A DNA stretch of 64,000 nucleotides, from assembly GCA_018701395.1 (NCBI GenBank), contig JABIWU010000090.1, positions 62,001 to 126,000 of the forward strand, read 5' to 3'. Each line of letters starts with the position of its first letter. Positions within the stretch are counted from its first letter, which is position 1. The notes below the pieces were generated by a model that was not told where the DNA came from, ran no database searches, and saw only the letters and a list, made by a program, of their open reading frames with translations. The position numbers and the translations under genes are program-made. The DNA is from Phycisphaerae bacterium. Its GTDB lineage: Bacteria; Planctomycetota; Phycisphaerae; Phycisphaerales; SM1A02. Positions 8,508-17,853 of this stretch are shown one piece after another.

Positions 8508-9449
8508 ATGGAAAGTAACCAACGCAAGAAACATGACATTAGTGGCCCAGTTGCATGGACACTTTCTATTGGCGTACATATTGGTGTAGCACTCATCGCA
8601 TTTTTTATTACATGGTCGGTTATTCGTGATGAAGGGGAGCCACCCCAAGTTGTAACGTCTACTTGGCATGAACAACCCGTGTTAGAGGAAGCAATACTGC
8701 CAATGGTTCTTCCTCCAAAACCTGTGATTGAAGAACCAGCAGAAGTAGAACAAGAGCCGGTTGAAGTTGCTGGAAAAGAAAAACCACTAGAAAGTGTTCA
8801 GGATGGACTGGCGGTGTTGCATACGATTGCAACGACGGGGGAAGTTCCCGAAAGAGCGGTTCGCAAACCCGAAGCGGAAGTTAAGTTCATGGGTCTCGAC
8901 GCTGTTGCTGCGAAGCGAATTGTGTATGTTGTAGATGCATCAGGTTCAATGTTATTGCATCTCACTACGGTACTTGGCGAACTAGAACGTTCGTTGCGAA
9001 CGCTGCATCCGAAACAGGAATTTGGAATTCTGTTTTTTCAACAGAAGAAAGCAATAGCAGTTCCGCCAAAAGGCGAACTTGTATCTGCAACGGCAAAAAA
9101 CATTAACAAGGCAATGCATTGGATTGACACGAGTGGCAAGGTTATTCCCGCCGGCGGTTCAAATCCAATCATTGCACTTAAATCAGCGATGCGATTACAT
9201 CCGGATGTCATTTATTTATTAAGTGAAAATATAACTGGGGCTGGAAGGTACGAAGTGCCAGCAGACGAATTGCTTGAAGCAATCAATAAATTAAACCCTG
9301 TGGATAAACGTAATGGACTCAGAAAGGTGCAAATTAACTGCATTCAGTATCTCTCTCAAGACGTTGCGGGAACAATGCGGAAGATTGCAGAAATACATGG
9401 TGGAGATGATGGGTACACTTTTATCGAGCGTGGTAGAGTAGGAAAGTAA
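8508..9449 (+). CDS. Membrane-anchored vWA-domain protein with TonB-like N-terminus
   Basis: A 313 aa protein. Seen: a short cytoplasmic N-terminus, one membrane helix at about residues 16-37, a Pro/Glu-rich linker at about 45-100 (LPPKPVIEEPAEVEQEPVEV), then a von Willebrand A domain from about residue 135 with an intact MIDAS motif DASGS (Asp143, Ser145, Ser147). The N-terminal helix plus Pro/Glu linker is the TonB/TolA layout. It is followed directly by an ExbB-like and two ExbD-like genes. The likely inference is that it is the energised partner of that motor, with the vWA domain in place of a TonB C-terminal domain. A TAATCT hexamer stands 12 bases before the start. Confidence 0.75.
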   Translation: MESNQRKKHDISGPVAWTLSIGVHIGVALIAFFITWSVIRDEGEPPQVVTSTWHEQPVLEEAILPMVLPPKPVIEEPAEVEQEPVEVAGKEKPLESVQDGLAVLHTIATTGEVPERAVRKPEAEVKFMGLDAVAAKRIVYVVDASGSMLLHLTTVLGELERSLRTLHPKQEFGILFFQQKKAIAVPPKGELVSATAKNINKAMHWIDTSGKVIPAGGSNPIIALKSAMRLHPDVIYLLSENITGAGRYEVPADELLEAINKLNPVDKRNGLRKVQINCIQYLSQDVAGTMRKIAEIHGGDDGYTFIERGRVGK

Positions 9450-9460
9450 GGAGATATGGC

Positions 9461-10264
9461 ATGGATGCCAAACGGAGATTAATACAATTCACAGCGCTGC
9501 TAGTTGCAGGCACAGCAACCTCTACATTCGCGCAGAGTGGTGAGCATAGTTTTGCGGAAGCATTTTTTGTATCACGCCGGAATGATGGCTCGTTGGAATT
9601 GCTTGGAAGTGCAGTGACCTGGTTGTTGCTTGTAATGTCAATGGGCGGTATAGGTTTGATTGTGCATTTGTCACTTGCGAACCGTCGACCAACTGTTTTG
9701 CCAGATGAACTGGTAAAAAACATTCGTTCAAATATAAAGAAGAAAAGATTTCAAAACGCAATTGATATCGCATCACGGGACGACAGTTATCTTGGTCGAA
9801 TTTTAGTCGCGGCATTTCGCGAAGCTAAGTTTGGTTTTCCAGCGATGATGCGTGCTCTCGAACAAACAGCAGATGAGTTAGCAACAAAACGACTACGGCG
9901 AATTGAACTGCTTAATGTACTTGGTCAAGTGAGCCCAATGATTGGATTGTTCGGAACGGTGTACGGGATGATTCTTGCATTCGGCGCAATCGTCGCCTCA
10001 GGTGGAAGCGCCGATCCTGTTGCACTTGCTGGCGGAATTGGAACTGCGCTTACGACTACATTTTGGGGACTCGTTGTGGCAATTCCAGCGCTTGCTGGTT
10101 ACGCAGTAATCCGAAATAAAATTGATGAACTCACTGTCGAAGCCACTATTGAAGCGGAAGAAATTTTAAATAGTTTTAGACCCCGAGCACGTACCCGCGA
10201 AAGTACTCAAACAGGCGACAAGACCACTACGGAAAAACCCGTTCAAACAGTCGAGGCAGTTTAA
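9461..10264 (+). CDS. ExbB/TolQ/MotA-family proton channel
   Basis: Proton-channel subunit of a TonB/Tol-type motor (267 aa). Seen: an N-terminal signal-like segment ending about AQS (residue 26), then three membrane segments: about 48-70, 145-170 (containing LLNVLGQVSPMIGLFGTVYG, the conserved MotA_ExbB core) and 180-212. The start at 9461 has AAGGAG (9448-9453) 7 bases upstream. The stop overlaps the next start by one base (TAATG). It pairs with the two ExbD-like proteins that follow. Confidence 0.88.
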   Translation: MDAKRRLIQFTALLVAGTATSTFAQSGEHSFAEAFFVSRRNDGSLELLGSAVTWLLLVMSMGGIGLIVHLSLANRRPTVLPDELVKNIRSNIKKKRFQNAIDIASRDDSYLGRILVAAFREAKFGFPAMMRALEQTADELATKRLRRIELLNVLGQVSPMIGLFGTVYGMILAFGAIVASGGSADPVALAGGIGTALTTTFWGLVVAIPALAGYAVIRNKIDELTVEATIEAEEILNSFRPRARTRESTQTGDKTTTEKPVQTVEAV

Positions 10265-10701
10265 TGGCTCGTCGAGGAAACCCATCTTCAACAATTAACG
10301 CAAATATGACACCGATGATCGATGTTACTTTTTTGCTCATTGTGTTTTTTGTAGTGGTTTCACAAATTGTTGACAGGGACGCAGTCTCGATGGACTTGCC
10401 AGCGCCAGAGCACGCTGTTGCAAGCATTGCAGAATTAGAAAAACGAGTAGTCGTGAACATAGTGCCAAAGGAAGGTGGTCTCGTCGCCGGAATCGTAGTT
10501 GGTGGGCACGAAATTGCTTGGGAGGCATTGGATGAACTTACTGCGATTGTGTCAACTCGGTTGCAAGGCGGTGCGAAGGAAGTGCATCTTCGTGCAGACA
10601 GAGCAACAAAATACAGGTATATTCACCAAGTTATCGAAGCAATTCGAGAAGTAGGAACAACGCCACGGCTGCAACTTGTAATCGACGGTGAAAAGCCATG
10701 A
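10264..10701 (+). CDS. ExbD/TolR-family biopolymer transporter, first copy
   Basis: A 145 aa protein with one N-terminal membrane helix (about residues 18-37) containing MTPMIDVTFLLIVFFVV, which carries the critical membrane Asp of the family. A periplasmic domain follows with the HLRADRATKYRYIHQVIEAI motif typical of ExbD. It starts on the last base of the exbB-like stop codon and overlaps the next gene by 4 bases (ATGA). Confidence 0.88.
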   Translation: MARRGNPSSTINANMTPMIDVTFLLIVFFVVVSQIVDRDAVSMDLPAPEHAVASIAELEKRVVVNIVPKEGGLVAGIVVGGHEIAWEALDELTAIVSTRLQGGAKEVHLRADRATKYRYIHQVIEAIREVGTTPRLQLVIDGEKP

Positions 10702-11174
10702 TTATCAAACGCCGAAAAGCTGGTTCGATGGGTTTGAATTTAACATCGATGATTGATGTTGTGTTTCTGCTATTAATATATTTCATGGTTGCTACTGAGT
10801 TTAAAACTGCAGAAGAATCGTTTCCAATGGATTTGCCAGCGCGCGATGCAGGGCAAACAATCATGCTAGACAACGAACCACTCGTAATTGTTGTGGAATC
10901 TGCAGGGGATGGGCAACGGGATGTTCGAATTCAAATTGAAGGACCTTGGGATTCTGTTGCTACGGTCGAAGAGTTGACACAATTTTTGCGCTCGAACAAA
11001 ATAGATGAATTTCATGTGACAGGTTTATTCACTGATGCACATCCTGTTCTCATTCAACCAACAGAAAACGCGAGATGGGAACACACACTTGCGACGTACA
11101 ATGCAGTAGCAAGAGCGAAGTACACCAACATTACTCTAGATGCTCCAGTTACGAAGCTCGACGTTTTGCAATAG
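10698..11174 (+). CDS. ExbD/TolR-family biopolymer transporter, second copy
   Basis: A 158 aa protein with an N-terminal helix containing [17 protein letters not shown], including the conserved Asp. The periplasmic part is divergent from the first copy and lacks the clear Asp-Arg-x-x-x-Tyr motif, reading [21 protein letters not shown] instead. ATGA overlap with the first copy points to coupled translation and a mixed ExbD1/ExbD2 stator. The final 26 bases overlap the convergent sigma-factor gene. Confidence 0.85.
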   Translation: MIIKRRKAGSMGLNLTSMIDVVFLLLIYFMVATEFKTAEESFPMDLPARDAGQTIMLDNEPLVIVVESAGDGQRDVRIQIEGPWDSVATVEELTQFLRSNKIDEFHVTGLFTDAHPVLIQPTENARWEHTLATYNAVARAKYTNITLDAPVTKLDVLQ

Positions 11175-11976
11175 GAGTTCCTTGCTGCATTCGTTCTCGT
11201 AGCCGTCTAAGTGAATCGATTTCAATTTGCCTGACGCGTTCACGAGTAAGCCCAGTGACAACACCAATTTCTTTTAAGGTTAATGGGTCTTGACCTTCCA
11301 GTCCAAAACGCAACCTTATAACTCGCGCTTCACGATGGTCAAGTTGTCCTAAATATCCCATAATATCTTTGATAGTTTCACGTTGCTCAACTAGTTCATC
11401 TGGGCGTTTGTTCTTTTGGTCTTCAAACACTTCCGAAAGAAGGATTGGCTCGCCACCGATAGTCCGGGGAGTTCTTCCCGAACAAACGCGCATTGCTCGT
11501 TTAATCGTGCTTAGTTTTTTAAGCGGAATGTCCATATCTGTTGCAAGGTCTTGATTTGAAGGCATGTGCCCAAATTTTTCGTGCAAACGATTTGAAGTTT
11601 CTCTAAATCGATTTATTAAGTCAACCATGTATGCAGGGATGTGCACCGGTTTCGTAGCGTTATTGAGCATCCTTTTAATGGATTGTTTAATCCACCACGA
11701 TGCATACGTAGAAAACCGAGCGCCATGTGCTGGGTCAAAACCCTCCACGGCTCTAATAAGCCCGACGTTCCCTTCTTCTATCAAGTCGCCTAATGTAAGC
11801 CCACGGCCAAGGTATCGTTTCCCAATTGAAACAACGAGCCGAAGGTTTGCTCGAATCATGTGTTCTTTGGCAGCAGGATCGCTGTCATTGATGATTTTCC
11901 ATCCAAGCATTTTTTCTTCTTCTGGCGAAAGAAGTGAAACTTCATTGATCTGTTGTAAATATAATTCAAGATTCAC
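11149..11976 (-). CDS. RNA polymerase sigma-70 family factor (no region 1.1)
   Basis: A 275 aa sigma factor. Seen: region 1.2 at the very start ([19 protein letters not shown]), region 2 with [18 protein letters not shown] and the 2.3/2.4 element [16 protein letters not shown], region 3, and a region 4.2 helix-turn-helix [20 protein letters not shown]. Region 1.1 and the long non-conserved insert of primary RpoD are absent, so it is a group 2-like or short primary-like factor. The start is GTG at 11976, supported by AGGAG a few bases upstream. The 3' end overlaps exbD2 convergently. Target promoters cannot be deduced. Confidence 0.9.
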   Translation of the reverse strand: MNLELYLQQINEVSLLSPEEEKMLGWKIINDSDPAAKEHMIRANLRLVVSIGKRYLGRGLTLGDLIEEGNVGLIRAVEGFDPAHGARFSTYASWWIKQSIKRMLNNATKPVHIPAYMVDLINRFRETSNRLHEKFGHMPSNQDLATDMDIPLKKLSTIKRAMRVCSGRTPRTIGGEPILLSEVFEDQKNKRPDELVEQRETIKDIMGYLGQLDHREARVIRLRFGLEGQDPLTLKEIGVVTGLTRERVRQIEIDSLRRLRERMQQGTPIAKRRAS

Positions 11977-12132
11977 GCTGGTCTCCTATTTTGCATAACT
12001 TCTAAACCCAAGGTTGGATTCGGCGAATTTCGCCCTTAAATGAATGCAAGAAGGACAAGAAACTATTTTCTTGCCGGCATAAACAGAACAAACCATATCC
12101 TCGTTCAACACACTGGGTAAGATGTGCTACCT

Positions 12133-12843
12133 ATGCCGAATGATGACATTTCTAGAATTCTTAGGGACTGGGCTTACAAGGCAGGGCGACTGAATGTCCG
12201 CGTTGCAGAAGCTGCTGATGGTCGTGAAGTACTTCAACTGCGAATTGAGTTAGGCATTATCCAAATGGAGTTATCGGGTCGCCCTGACGGGGTTTTACAA
12301 GATGGGTGTCCATCCCTGCTAGCACTTTTTGAAAGTAGAGGAACGCAGGGTGGGCTTGAACCAGATATGTGCCGACGGTTACGCGAGGAAGGTGTGCAAC
12401 GATCACACAGGTCAGCAGCGCTTTTTGCTATTGGTCGGTGGAAAGAAACAATTAGAGATTGCAATGAAAATCTTCAATTGTTTGATTTGTGCAAGTACCA
12501 CGCGAATGATAAGAATGACCAAGAAGCGTTGGAGCAATTTCGCGGAGCGGTCATTGCACTTAGCGCTCGCGCTGCAGCGGAGTGGGCTGTGGAAGAAGAT
12601 AATATTTCAATGGCGATGGCTGCGCTTGAAAAAGGCATCGAAGAATTAAGGCAAATCCTTGGCGAAGGTTGGGAGCAATCCAACGAGACACAATTACTTC
12701 GGGGAATGAAAGAAGCGCTTGTTCCAAAGTTACCAAGATCTGAACGTGTGGACTTAAAAGAACGGCTTGCTGAAGCAATCGAAAATGAAAATTACGAACT
12801 CGCTGCAATTCTTCGCGACGAAATTCGACTCTTACGCGAATAA
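12133..12843 (+). CDS. UVR (UvrB/UvrC) motif-containing protein
   Basis: A 236 aa cytoplasmic protein of unknown role. Seen: a C-terminal UVR motif (LKERLAEAIENENYELAAIL, then RDEIRLL) as found at the UvrB C-terminus, in McsA and in ClpC-type proteins, where it mediates protein-protein contact. The N-terminal half opens DISRILRDWAYKAGRLNVRV and has no recognised catalytic motif. The central part is helical and rich in Ala and Glu. The start is ambiguous between ATG 12133 and GTG 12124; a TAAGAT hexamer at 12118-12123 makes the ATG near-leaderless. A DNA-repair role is not shown by the motif alone. Confidence 0.7.
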   Translation: MPNDDISRILRDWAYKAGRLNVRVAEAADGREVLQLRIELGIIQMELSGRPDGVLQDGCPSLLALFESRGTQGGLEPDMCRRLREEGVQRSHRSAALFAIGRWKETIRDCNENLQLFDLCKYHANDKNDQEALEQFRGAVIALSARAAAEWAVEEDNISMAMAALEKGIEELRQILGEGWEQSNETQLLRGMKEALVPKLPRSERVDLKERLAEAIENENYELAAILRDEIRLLRE

Positions 12844-12870
12844 TTTTTTGGAGTGTCCCAAAAGTAAGTG

Positions 12871-13986
12871 TTATTTTTTGTAGAACGGCAACGGTACGAT
12901 TGTTGCTGAAATTTGGTTTTTTCCAAAGTCGAGGTTAACGCTTTCGCCAGCAAAATCACTAGGAATATACGCCATTGCAATCGGATAGCCAAAAGTAGGG
13001 CTCAAACAACCACTTGTAACTGCACCAATAACTTCGCCATCGTGTAGTACCTGCATGTGCTGTCGTGGACTTCGTTTGCCGTCAAGTTTTAAGCCGGCGA
13101 GTTTTATGCCGGAGCCCTTTTTAGAGATTGCCCGAAGCGCTTCTTGCCCAATAAATGGCTCGGCTTCATTTTCACCATCACCTTTGTCAAGTTTTACCGC
13201 AAAGGCAAGGCCAGCGGAAAGTGGATCAATTTCTTCCGTTAATTCATGTCCGTAAAGTGGCATTCCTGCTTCAAGTCGAAGTGAATCTCGTGCGCCTAAT
13301 CCAGTTGGCTTCACAATTGGCACGTCGCCTACATTTTTGAGCATCATGTCGATAACTTTTGTCGCTAACTTTGAAGGCAAAATGACTTCGACACCATCCT
13401 CGCCGGTGTATCCAGTGCGGGAAATGAGTACTTTTGCGATGAGGAGGTTCTTTGTGGTAAATCGATACCGTTTAAGTTCTGGAATCTCAGTTGAAACTGA
13501 ACCGAGTAACTCCATCACTTTTGGGCCTTGGAGAGCAATCATTGCGGTTGATTCTGTCTCGTCTTTTAACTTGAAGTCGTAATTACTGCGGTTTTCATCA
13601 ATGTGAGACAAGATTTTTTCTCGATTTGCACCGTTGCACACCATGAGGTACTCGTTATCTTTGATTTTGTAGATTAGAACATCGTCTCTGCACCCGCCCT
13701 GCGGATTGCAAACAATCGAGTAGCGGATTTGGCCGTCTTGCATTCCGTGAATTTGTCTCGTGCAGAGCCGATCAAGAACTTTGCACGCATCCTCGCCGGT
13801 GAATTTCAATCGTCCCATATGGGAAACGTCGAAAAGACCACCACTCTGCCGAACTTGTAGGTGTTCTTCAATGATCGAGTTGTAAAGCAGTGGCATATCC
13901 CATCCCGCAAAATCGACCATTTTGGCACCATTTTCGAGGTGGTAAGCGTGGAAAGGGGTTGTTGAGAGTTCTTGTGTCTGTGCCAT
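12871..13986 (-). CDS. gcvT: Aminomethyltransferase (glycine cleavage T protein)
   Basis: T protein of the glycine cleavage system: moves the aminomethyl carbon to tetrahydrofolate and releases ammonia. Seen: N-terminal TTPFHAYHLENGAKMVDFAG, then GLFDVSHMGRLKFTG, FTGEDACKVLDRL-type folate-binding features, RTGYTGEDGVEV and the C-terminal SPTFGYPIAMAYI. The start at 13986 (MAQTQELS) is preferred; a frame extension to 14028 has no family match and would overlap bamA. Length is 371 aa, normal. The gcvH and gcvP genes are not in the window. It is transcribed divergently from bamA. Confidence 0.94.
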   Translation of the reverse strand: MAQTQELSTTPFHAYHLENGAKMVDFAGWDMPLLYNSIIEEHLQVRQSGGLFDVSHMGRLKFTGEDACKVLDRLCTRQIHGMQDGQIRYSIVCNPQGGCRDDVLIYKIKDNEYLMVCNGANREKILSHIDENRSNYDFKLKDETESTAMIALQGPKVMELLGSVSTEIPELKRYRFTTKNLLIAKVLISRTGYTGEDGVEVILPSKLATKVIDMMLKNVGDVPIVKPTGLGARDSLRLEAGMPLYGHELTEEIDPLSAGLAFAVKLDKGDGENEAEPFIGQEALRAISKKGSGIKLAGLKLDGKRSPRQHMQVLHDGEVIGAVTSGCLSPTFGYPIAMAYIPSDFAGESVNLDFGKNQISATIVPLPFYKK

Positions 13987-14033
13987 GGAATGCGTGCCTT
14001 TTATATTGACATGTATTGTACTTCCCATTGCTC

Positions 14034-16532
14034 ATGAGGTTGTGGGGGCTTCTTTTGGCGGGTATCCTGCCCACACGGATGCGCATTCTTCTATCAATAT
14101 TCATAACTCTATTGGGCATAGTGTCGAATTCGCAAGCAACTTCTACTTTTGAGGACCGAATGATTTCCTCACTTGTGTTTGAGGGGCTCGACCGCGTCAC
14201 CGAACAGCGCATTCTCAATTTGGTTCGAACGGCAGTCGGGCAACCGTATGATGCAAAGCAAGTAGCTGACGACGTTCGCACACTGACGCATCTTGGCGAA
14301 TTTAAATATATATCTGCAGATGTTGTCTTGCAAGAAGACGGCACAATTCGCTTGTTTTTCACATTCCGTGAGCAGCAAATTATCACACAAGTTTCAGTCG
14401 TTGGCAATACCTTGCTCGGTGACAAACAATTATTGTCCGTCGTTCCAGTAGTGCCTGGGTTAGGTAGAGATGAAGATGCAATTGATCGTGGCCGTCGAGC
14501 GATTATGAAAATGTATCAAGAGCAAGGAAACTATCTTGTCGAAGTCTTTTCTGAAATTCAAGAGTACGGCAAGGATGTTGATGAGTTTACGGGTGAACGC
14601 ATTGATGAATCCATAGTTCTCATTTATAACATCATGGAAGGTCCTCGAGTTCGCGTGAATGGCATTTCATTTTTCGGAAACCATTCATTTGCAAATAAAG
14701 AGTTACTCGCGGAAATAGATACCCGAACATTGATTCCGTTTTTACGACGGGGTGAACTTAACGAAGAAATGATTGAACAAGATGTTTCAAGCCTACATCG
14801 ATTTTATGTGAACCGTGGCTTCCAAGAAGTTCGCGTTTCATTTACAGATCCATTAAGTCCAAATGACAAAGAAGCATCAGTTGTTTTTGTTATTGAAGAA
14901 GGCCCTCAATACACCCTCGGTGGAATTGCTGCGGAATTTCAAACCGCCAATGGTTTCCCGCCAGTGTTCACAGTAGAACAATTGCGTGGGTTAATTCCAA
15001 TGAAGGAAGGCGATGTATTTCGACAAATGGATGTTGGTGCTGCAATCCAAGCAATCAACAAGGCATACGGGGTGCTCGGAAGAATTGTTAATGTCGACCC
15101 TCGTCAGCAAGCAGTAACGCGCGCACGCAAGACGATGTACGGCGGCAAGAGTTCGATTGAACAAGAAGTGGTCAATGCAGTCCCGTTTCACGCAGAGCCG
15201 GGCGTTACAATTGACATTGTCTTTATGATTGAAGAAGGCGCGCCGACAACTGTCGGGTTGGTTGAAATAAAAGGAAACACAATCACTAAAGACAAAGTGA
15301 TTCGTGGCAGACTTGGATTAAAACCAGGGTATCCCTTTGATATTCAAGAAGCAATTCGATCCGAAGACCGTTTAAAGCGAACGCAACTATTCCGCAAAGT
15401 TACGCCGACTATTCAGCCAAAAAATTCCGATACGCCCGGCGTGCGGGACTTGCTTGTCGAAGTTGATGAACGTCAAACAGGTTCTGTCAATTTCGGCGTA
15501 CTAGCAGGTAGTGACTCGGGATTGATGGGAAACATTTCATTAACGCAAAGTAATTTCGATGTTACCGATTGGCCAGAAAGTTGGTCAGAGTTTTGGCAAC
15601 GCAAAGCATTCGTTGGTGCAGGGCAACAATTTTCGATGGCGTTCCAGCCCGGCGACAAAGTATTTAATTATGAAATCAGTCTTTCAGACCCTCGGTTTTT
15701 AGACACGGAATACAGCGTCGGTGGTCGCGCTGGTTACAACCGAAGACAATATACAGATTACACACAAGAGACTGTATTTAGTAAAGTCAGCGTTGGCCGA
15801 AGATTCGGCGACATTTGGTACGCAAATGTCTTTATGTCAGCAGACAAGATTAAATTGACGGATATCGATAATAACGTTCCGGTAGAAATTTTTAATGACC
15901 GTGGGCCATCCACTGTTGACGCTGTTGGGATTTCCGTAACACGAAACACGTTCAAGCCATCCGTCGCTCCGACATCTGGTTCAAGGTTTAATTTCAAAGT
16001 TCAACAGTTTGGTATTCCTGCCGGCGATTATGACTTTACAAAAACAGAATTTAAGTACACCACCTATCTTGCAATGGATAGAGATTTTCTAAACCGCGTG
16101 TCTACGTTACGCTTAGACGCTCGGTTTGGTTACATTTTTAATGGCGTATCATCAACATATAACCGCTTCTATCAAGGCGGTAGAAATTTCCGTGGTTTTG
16201 ACTACCGAACAATTTCGCCAAAAGGTACGCCAAGAGTTGTCGGCGGTGACCCAGACGTCTCAATTGGTGGCGACTGGGAGATTTTCCTTGGCGCCCAGTA
16301 TGAATTCCCTATAGTCGATCGTTTTCTTTCAGCAGTTGTTTTCTGCGATAGTGGCACAGTTTCAGAAAATCCAGGGTTTGACAATTATCGCGTAAGCGTT
16401 GGAGCAGGCATTCGAATGCATATCCCTGCACTTGGACAAGCGCCGTTAGCATTTGATTTTGGTTTTCCAGTTGTAAAACAAGAATCTGATAAAAAGAGAG
16501 CATTTAGTTTTAGTGTTCAACTTCCGTTTTGA
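14034..16532 (+). CDS. bamA: Outer membrane assembly factor BamA (Omp85)
   Basis: Central outer-membrane protein insertase. Seen: a signal peptide (MRILLSIFITLLGIVSNSQA), five successive POTRA-like domains over roughly residues 45-480 (first one containing SLVFEGLDRVTEQRI), then a C-terminal Omp85 barrel with the loop-6 motif GGRNFRGFDYR and a terminal aromatic Phe (SVQLPF), the usual barrel signal. About 832 aa, typical of the family. Start is uncertain: ATG 14034 is given, but ATG 14079 begins exactly at a clean signal peptide. It heads the run bamA-skp-skp-lpxD-lpxC/fabZ-lpxA, the conserved order in diderms. Confidence 0.94.
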   Translation: MRLWGLLLAGILPTRMRILLSIFITLLGIVSNSQATSTFEDRMISSLVFEGLDRVTEQRILNLVRTAVGQPYDAKQVADDVRTLTHLGEFKYISADVVLQEDGTIRLFFTFREQQIITQVSVVGNTLLGDKQLLSVVPVVPGLGRDEDAIDRGRRAIMKMYQEQGNYLVEVFSEIQEYGKDVDEFTGERIDESIVLIYNIMEGPRVRVNGISFFGNHSFANKELLAEIDTRTLIPFLRRGELNEEMIEQDVSSLHRFYVNRGFQEVRVSFTDPLSPNDKEASVVFVIEEGPQYTLGGIAAEFQTANGFPPVFTVEQLRGLIPMKEGDVFRQMDVGAAIQAINKAYGVLGRIVNVDPRQQAVTRARKTMYGGKSSIEQEVVNAVPFHAEPGVTIDIVFMIEEGAPTTVGLVEIKGNTITKDKVIRGRLGLKPGYPFDIQEAIRSEDRLKRTQLFRKVTPTIQPKNSDTPGVRDLLVEVDERQTGSVNFGVLAGSDSGLMGNISLTQSNFDVTDWPESWSEFWQRKAFVGAGQQFSMAFQPGDKVFNYEISLSDPRFLDTEYSVGGRAGYNRRQYTDYTQETVFSKVSVGRRFGDIWYANVFMSADKIKLTDIDNNVPVEIFNDRGPSTVDAVGISVTRNTFKPSVAPTSGSRFNFKVQQFGIPAGDYDFTKTEFKYTTYLAMDRDFLNRVSTLRLDARFGYIFNGVSSTYNRFYQGGRNFRGFDYRTISPKGTPRVVGGDPDVSIGGDWEIFLGAQYEFPIVDRFLSAVVFCDSGTVSENPGFDNYRVSVGAGIRMHIPALGQAPLAFDFGFPVVKQESDKKRAFSFSVQLPF

Positions 16533-16576
16533 TACAAAATATAGTTCAAATAATTCTCTTAGAAGGAATAAAAAAT

Positions 16577-17206
16577 ATGCGTACTAACCAATTACAAAAA
16601 CTAACAATGGCGTTTGCGATGACAACAGTCATAGCAATCGTCGTCGGGTATGCTGCAGTTGCAGCATCATCGCAAATGCGACCGCCAACGGTTGTTGTCA
16701 CTTTTAATATAGAACAAGTAACCGCAGATTTGACAGAGCGAGGCGATTCAGAAGTTAAACTTCGTAAACTCTTAACAAGCATTGAAGACGAAAAGAACCT
16801 AAAGTTTAAAGCGATTGAAGAATTGAACGTCGCAATAGAATCTGCTGCGGATGCTGATCGAGGCGTTCTTCTCGAAAACCTTGATAAGTTAAAGTTGTCC
16901 GCAATTAGTTTTCAGCGATACGCTGCTTCCCAGATTGATATTGAGCGGTCTTTGATGTTTCGAGACCTGTATCTAAAGATTAAAAAATCAGTCGCAGAAG
17001 TTGCTGATGAAAATGGTTATGACCTCGTTCTCATTAGCGATAACACGCGGGAAATTTTAGTAAACCCAAACGCAAAAGTGTCTAGAGAATTTCAAGTTCG
17101 CGAACAAATCGAAGTAAAAAGAATTATGTTTGCTAGCAATCAAATAGACATCACCGAGCAAATTGTGACACATATGAACCTAGAATGGGAAAAGAACTCA
17201 AACTGA
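16577..17206 (+). CDS. OmpH/Skp-like periplasmic chaperone, first copy
   Basis: A 209 aa secreted, mainly helical protein. Seen: a hydrophobic signal or anchor segment at about residues 8-30 (LTMAFAMTTVIAIVVGYAAV), then TVVVTFNIEQVTADLTERGD (the Skp-type first strand), a long charged coiled coil, and a return strand NGYDLVLISDNTREIL. This is the OmpH fold order. The start at 16577 has AGAAGGAA a few bases upstream; a longer frame to 16529 is unsupported. Lies between bamA and a second copy, the usual skp place. Confidence 0.82.
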   Translation: MRTNQLQKLTMAFAMTTVIAIVVGYAAVAASSQMRPPTVVVTFNIEQVTADLTERGDSEVKLRKLLTSIEDEKNLKFKAIEELNVAIESAADADRGVLLENLDKLKLSAISFQRYAASQIDIERSLMFRDLYLKIKKSVAEVADENGYDLVLISDNTREILVNPNAKVSREFQVREQIEVKRIMFASNQIDITEQIVTHMNLEWEKNSN

Positions 17207-17221
17207 GCCAAGAGGAATAAC

Positions 17222-17845
17222 ATGAAACAAACAACACAAAAACAATGGAACACAGTAGCAATTGTTGCTCTCCTTGTAGTCGGTTCGATGGCTTTGCAGT
17301 CACAAGCACTGAGAAGAATTGAAACAGCAAAACCAGCAGTTTCAGTCTCGGTCGATTTTGGTCGAGTTTTCAATTCGCTTGAAGAACGTTCATTTGAGCA
17401 GGAAAAAGCGCAAGCGCTAATCAACACAATTGATGAAGATCTTTTGCGCCGTCGAAAACATATTGAAGATTATGAACAAGAATTTGAACTGTACACGGCA
17501 GGCTCAGAAAAATGGGAAGACCTAGTTAAGCAACAACAACTTGAATTAGTTGAGTACGAATCCATTGGCGAATATAGAAACCTTCGTGCAGCTCGTGAAG
17601 AGTCCAAGGGACTTCGTTCAATTTATAAGAACATACGCAAAGCATGCGCCGAGTTATCAAAGCAAAATGGCTGGGATTATGTTTTTGTAAACGACCTGAT
17701 TGCACCGCTGCCAGAAGGAGACGACGTTGATATGGATTCCGTTATTAGTTCTAGAAGAATGTTGTATGCAAACCCAACAATGGATGTCACAGACGCATTA
17801 ATTGAACACATGAACGCTTCATTTGATGAGATGGCAGTTCGCTGA
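17222..17845 (+). CDS. OmpH/Skp-like periplasmic chaperone, second copy
   Basis: A 207 aa paralogue of the preceding gene. Seen: signal segment about residues 10-29 (WNTVAIVALLVVGSMALQSQA), the first strand VSVSVDFGRVFNSLEE, a charged helical arm, and the return strand NGWDYVFVNDLIAPLP. AGAGGAAT stands directly before the ATG. Tandem Skp-like genes suggest separate client sets or a mixed trimer (inference). It leads into lpxD after 8 bases. Confidence 0.82.
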   Translation: MKQTTQKQWNTVAIVALLVVGSMALQSQALRRIETAKPAVSVSVDFGRVFNSLEERSFEQEKAQALINTIDEDLLRRRKHIEDYEQEFELYTAGSEKWEDLVKQQQLELVEYESIGEYRNLRAAREESKGLRSIYKNIRKACAELSKQNGWDYVFVNDLIAPLPEGDDVDMDSVISSRRMLYANPTMDVTDALIEHMNASFDEMAVR

Positions 17846-17853
17846 ATTCTCCC

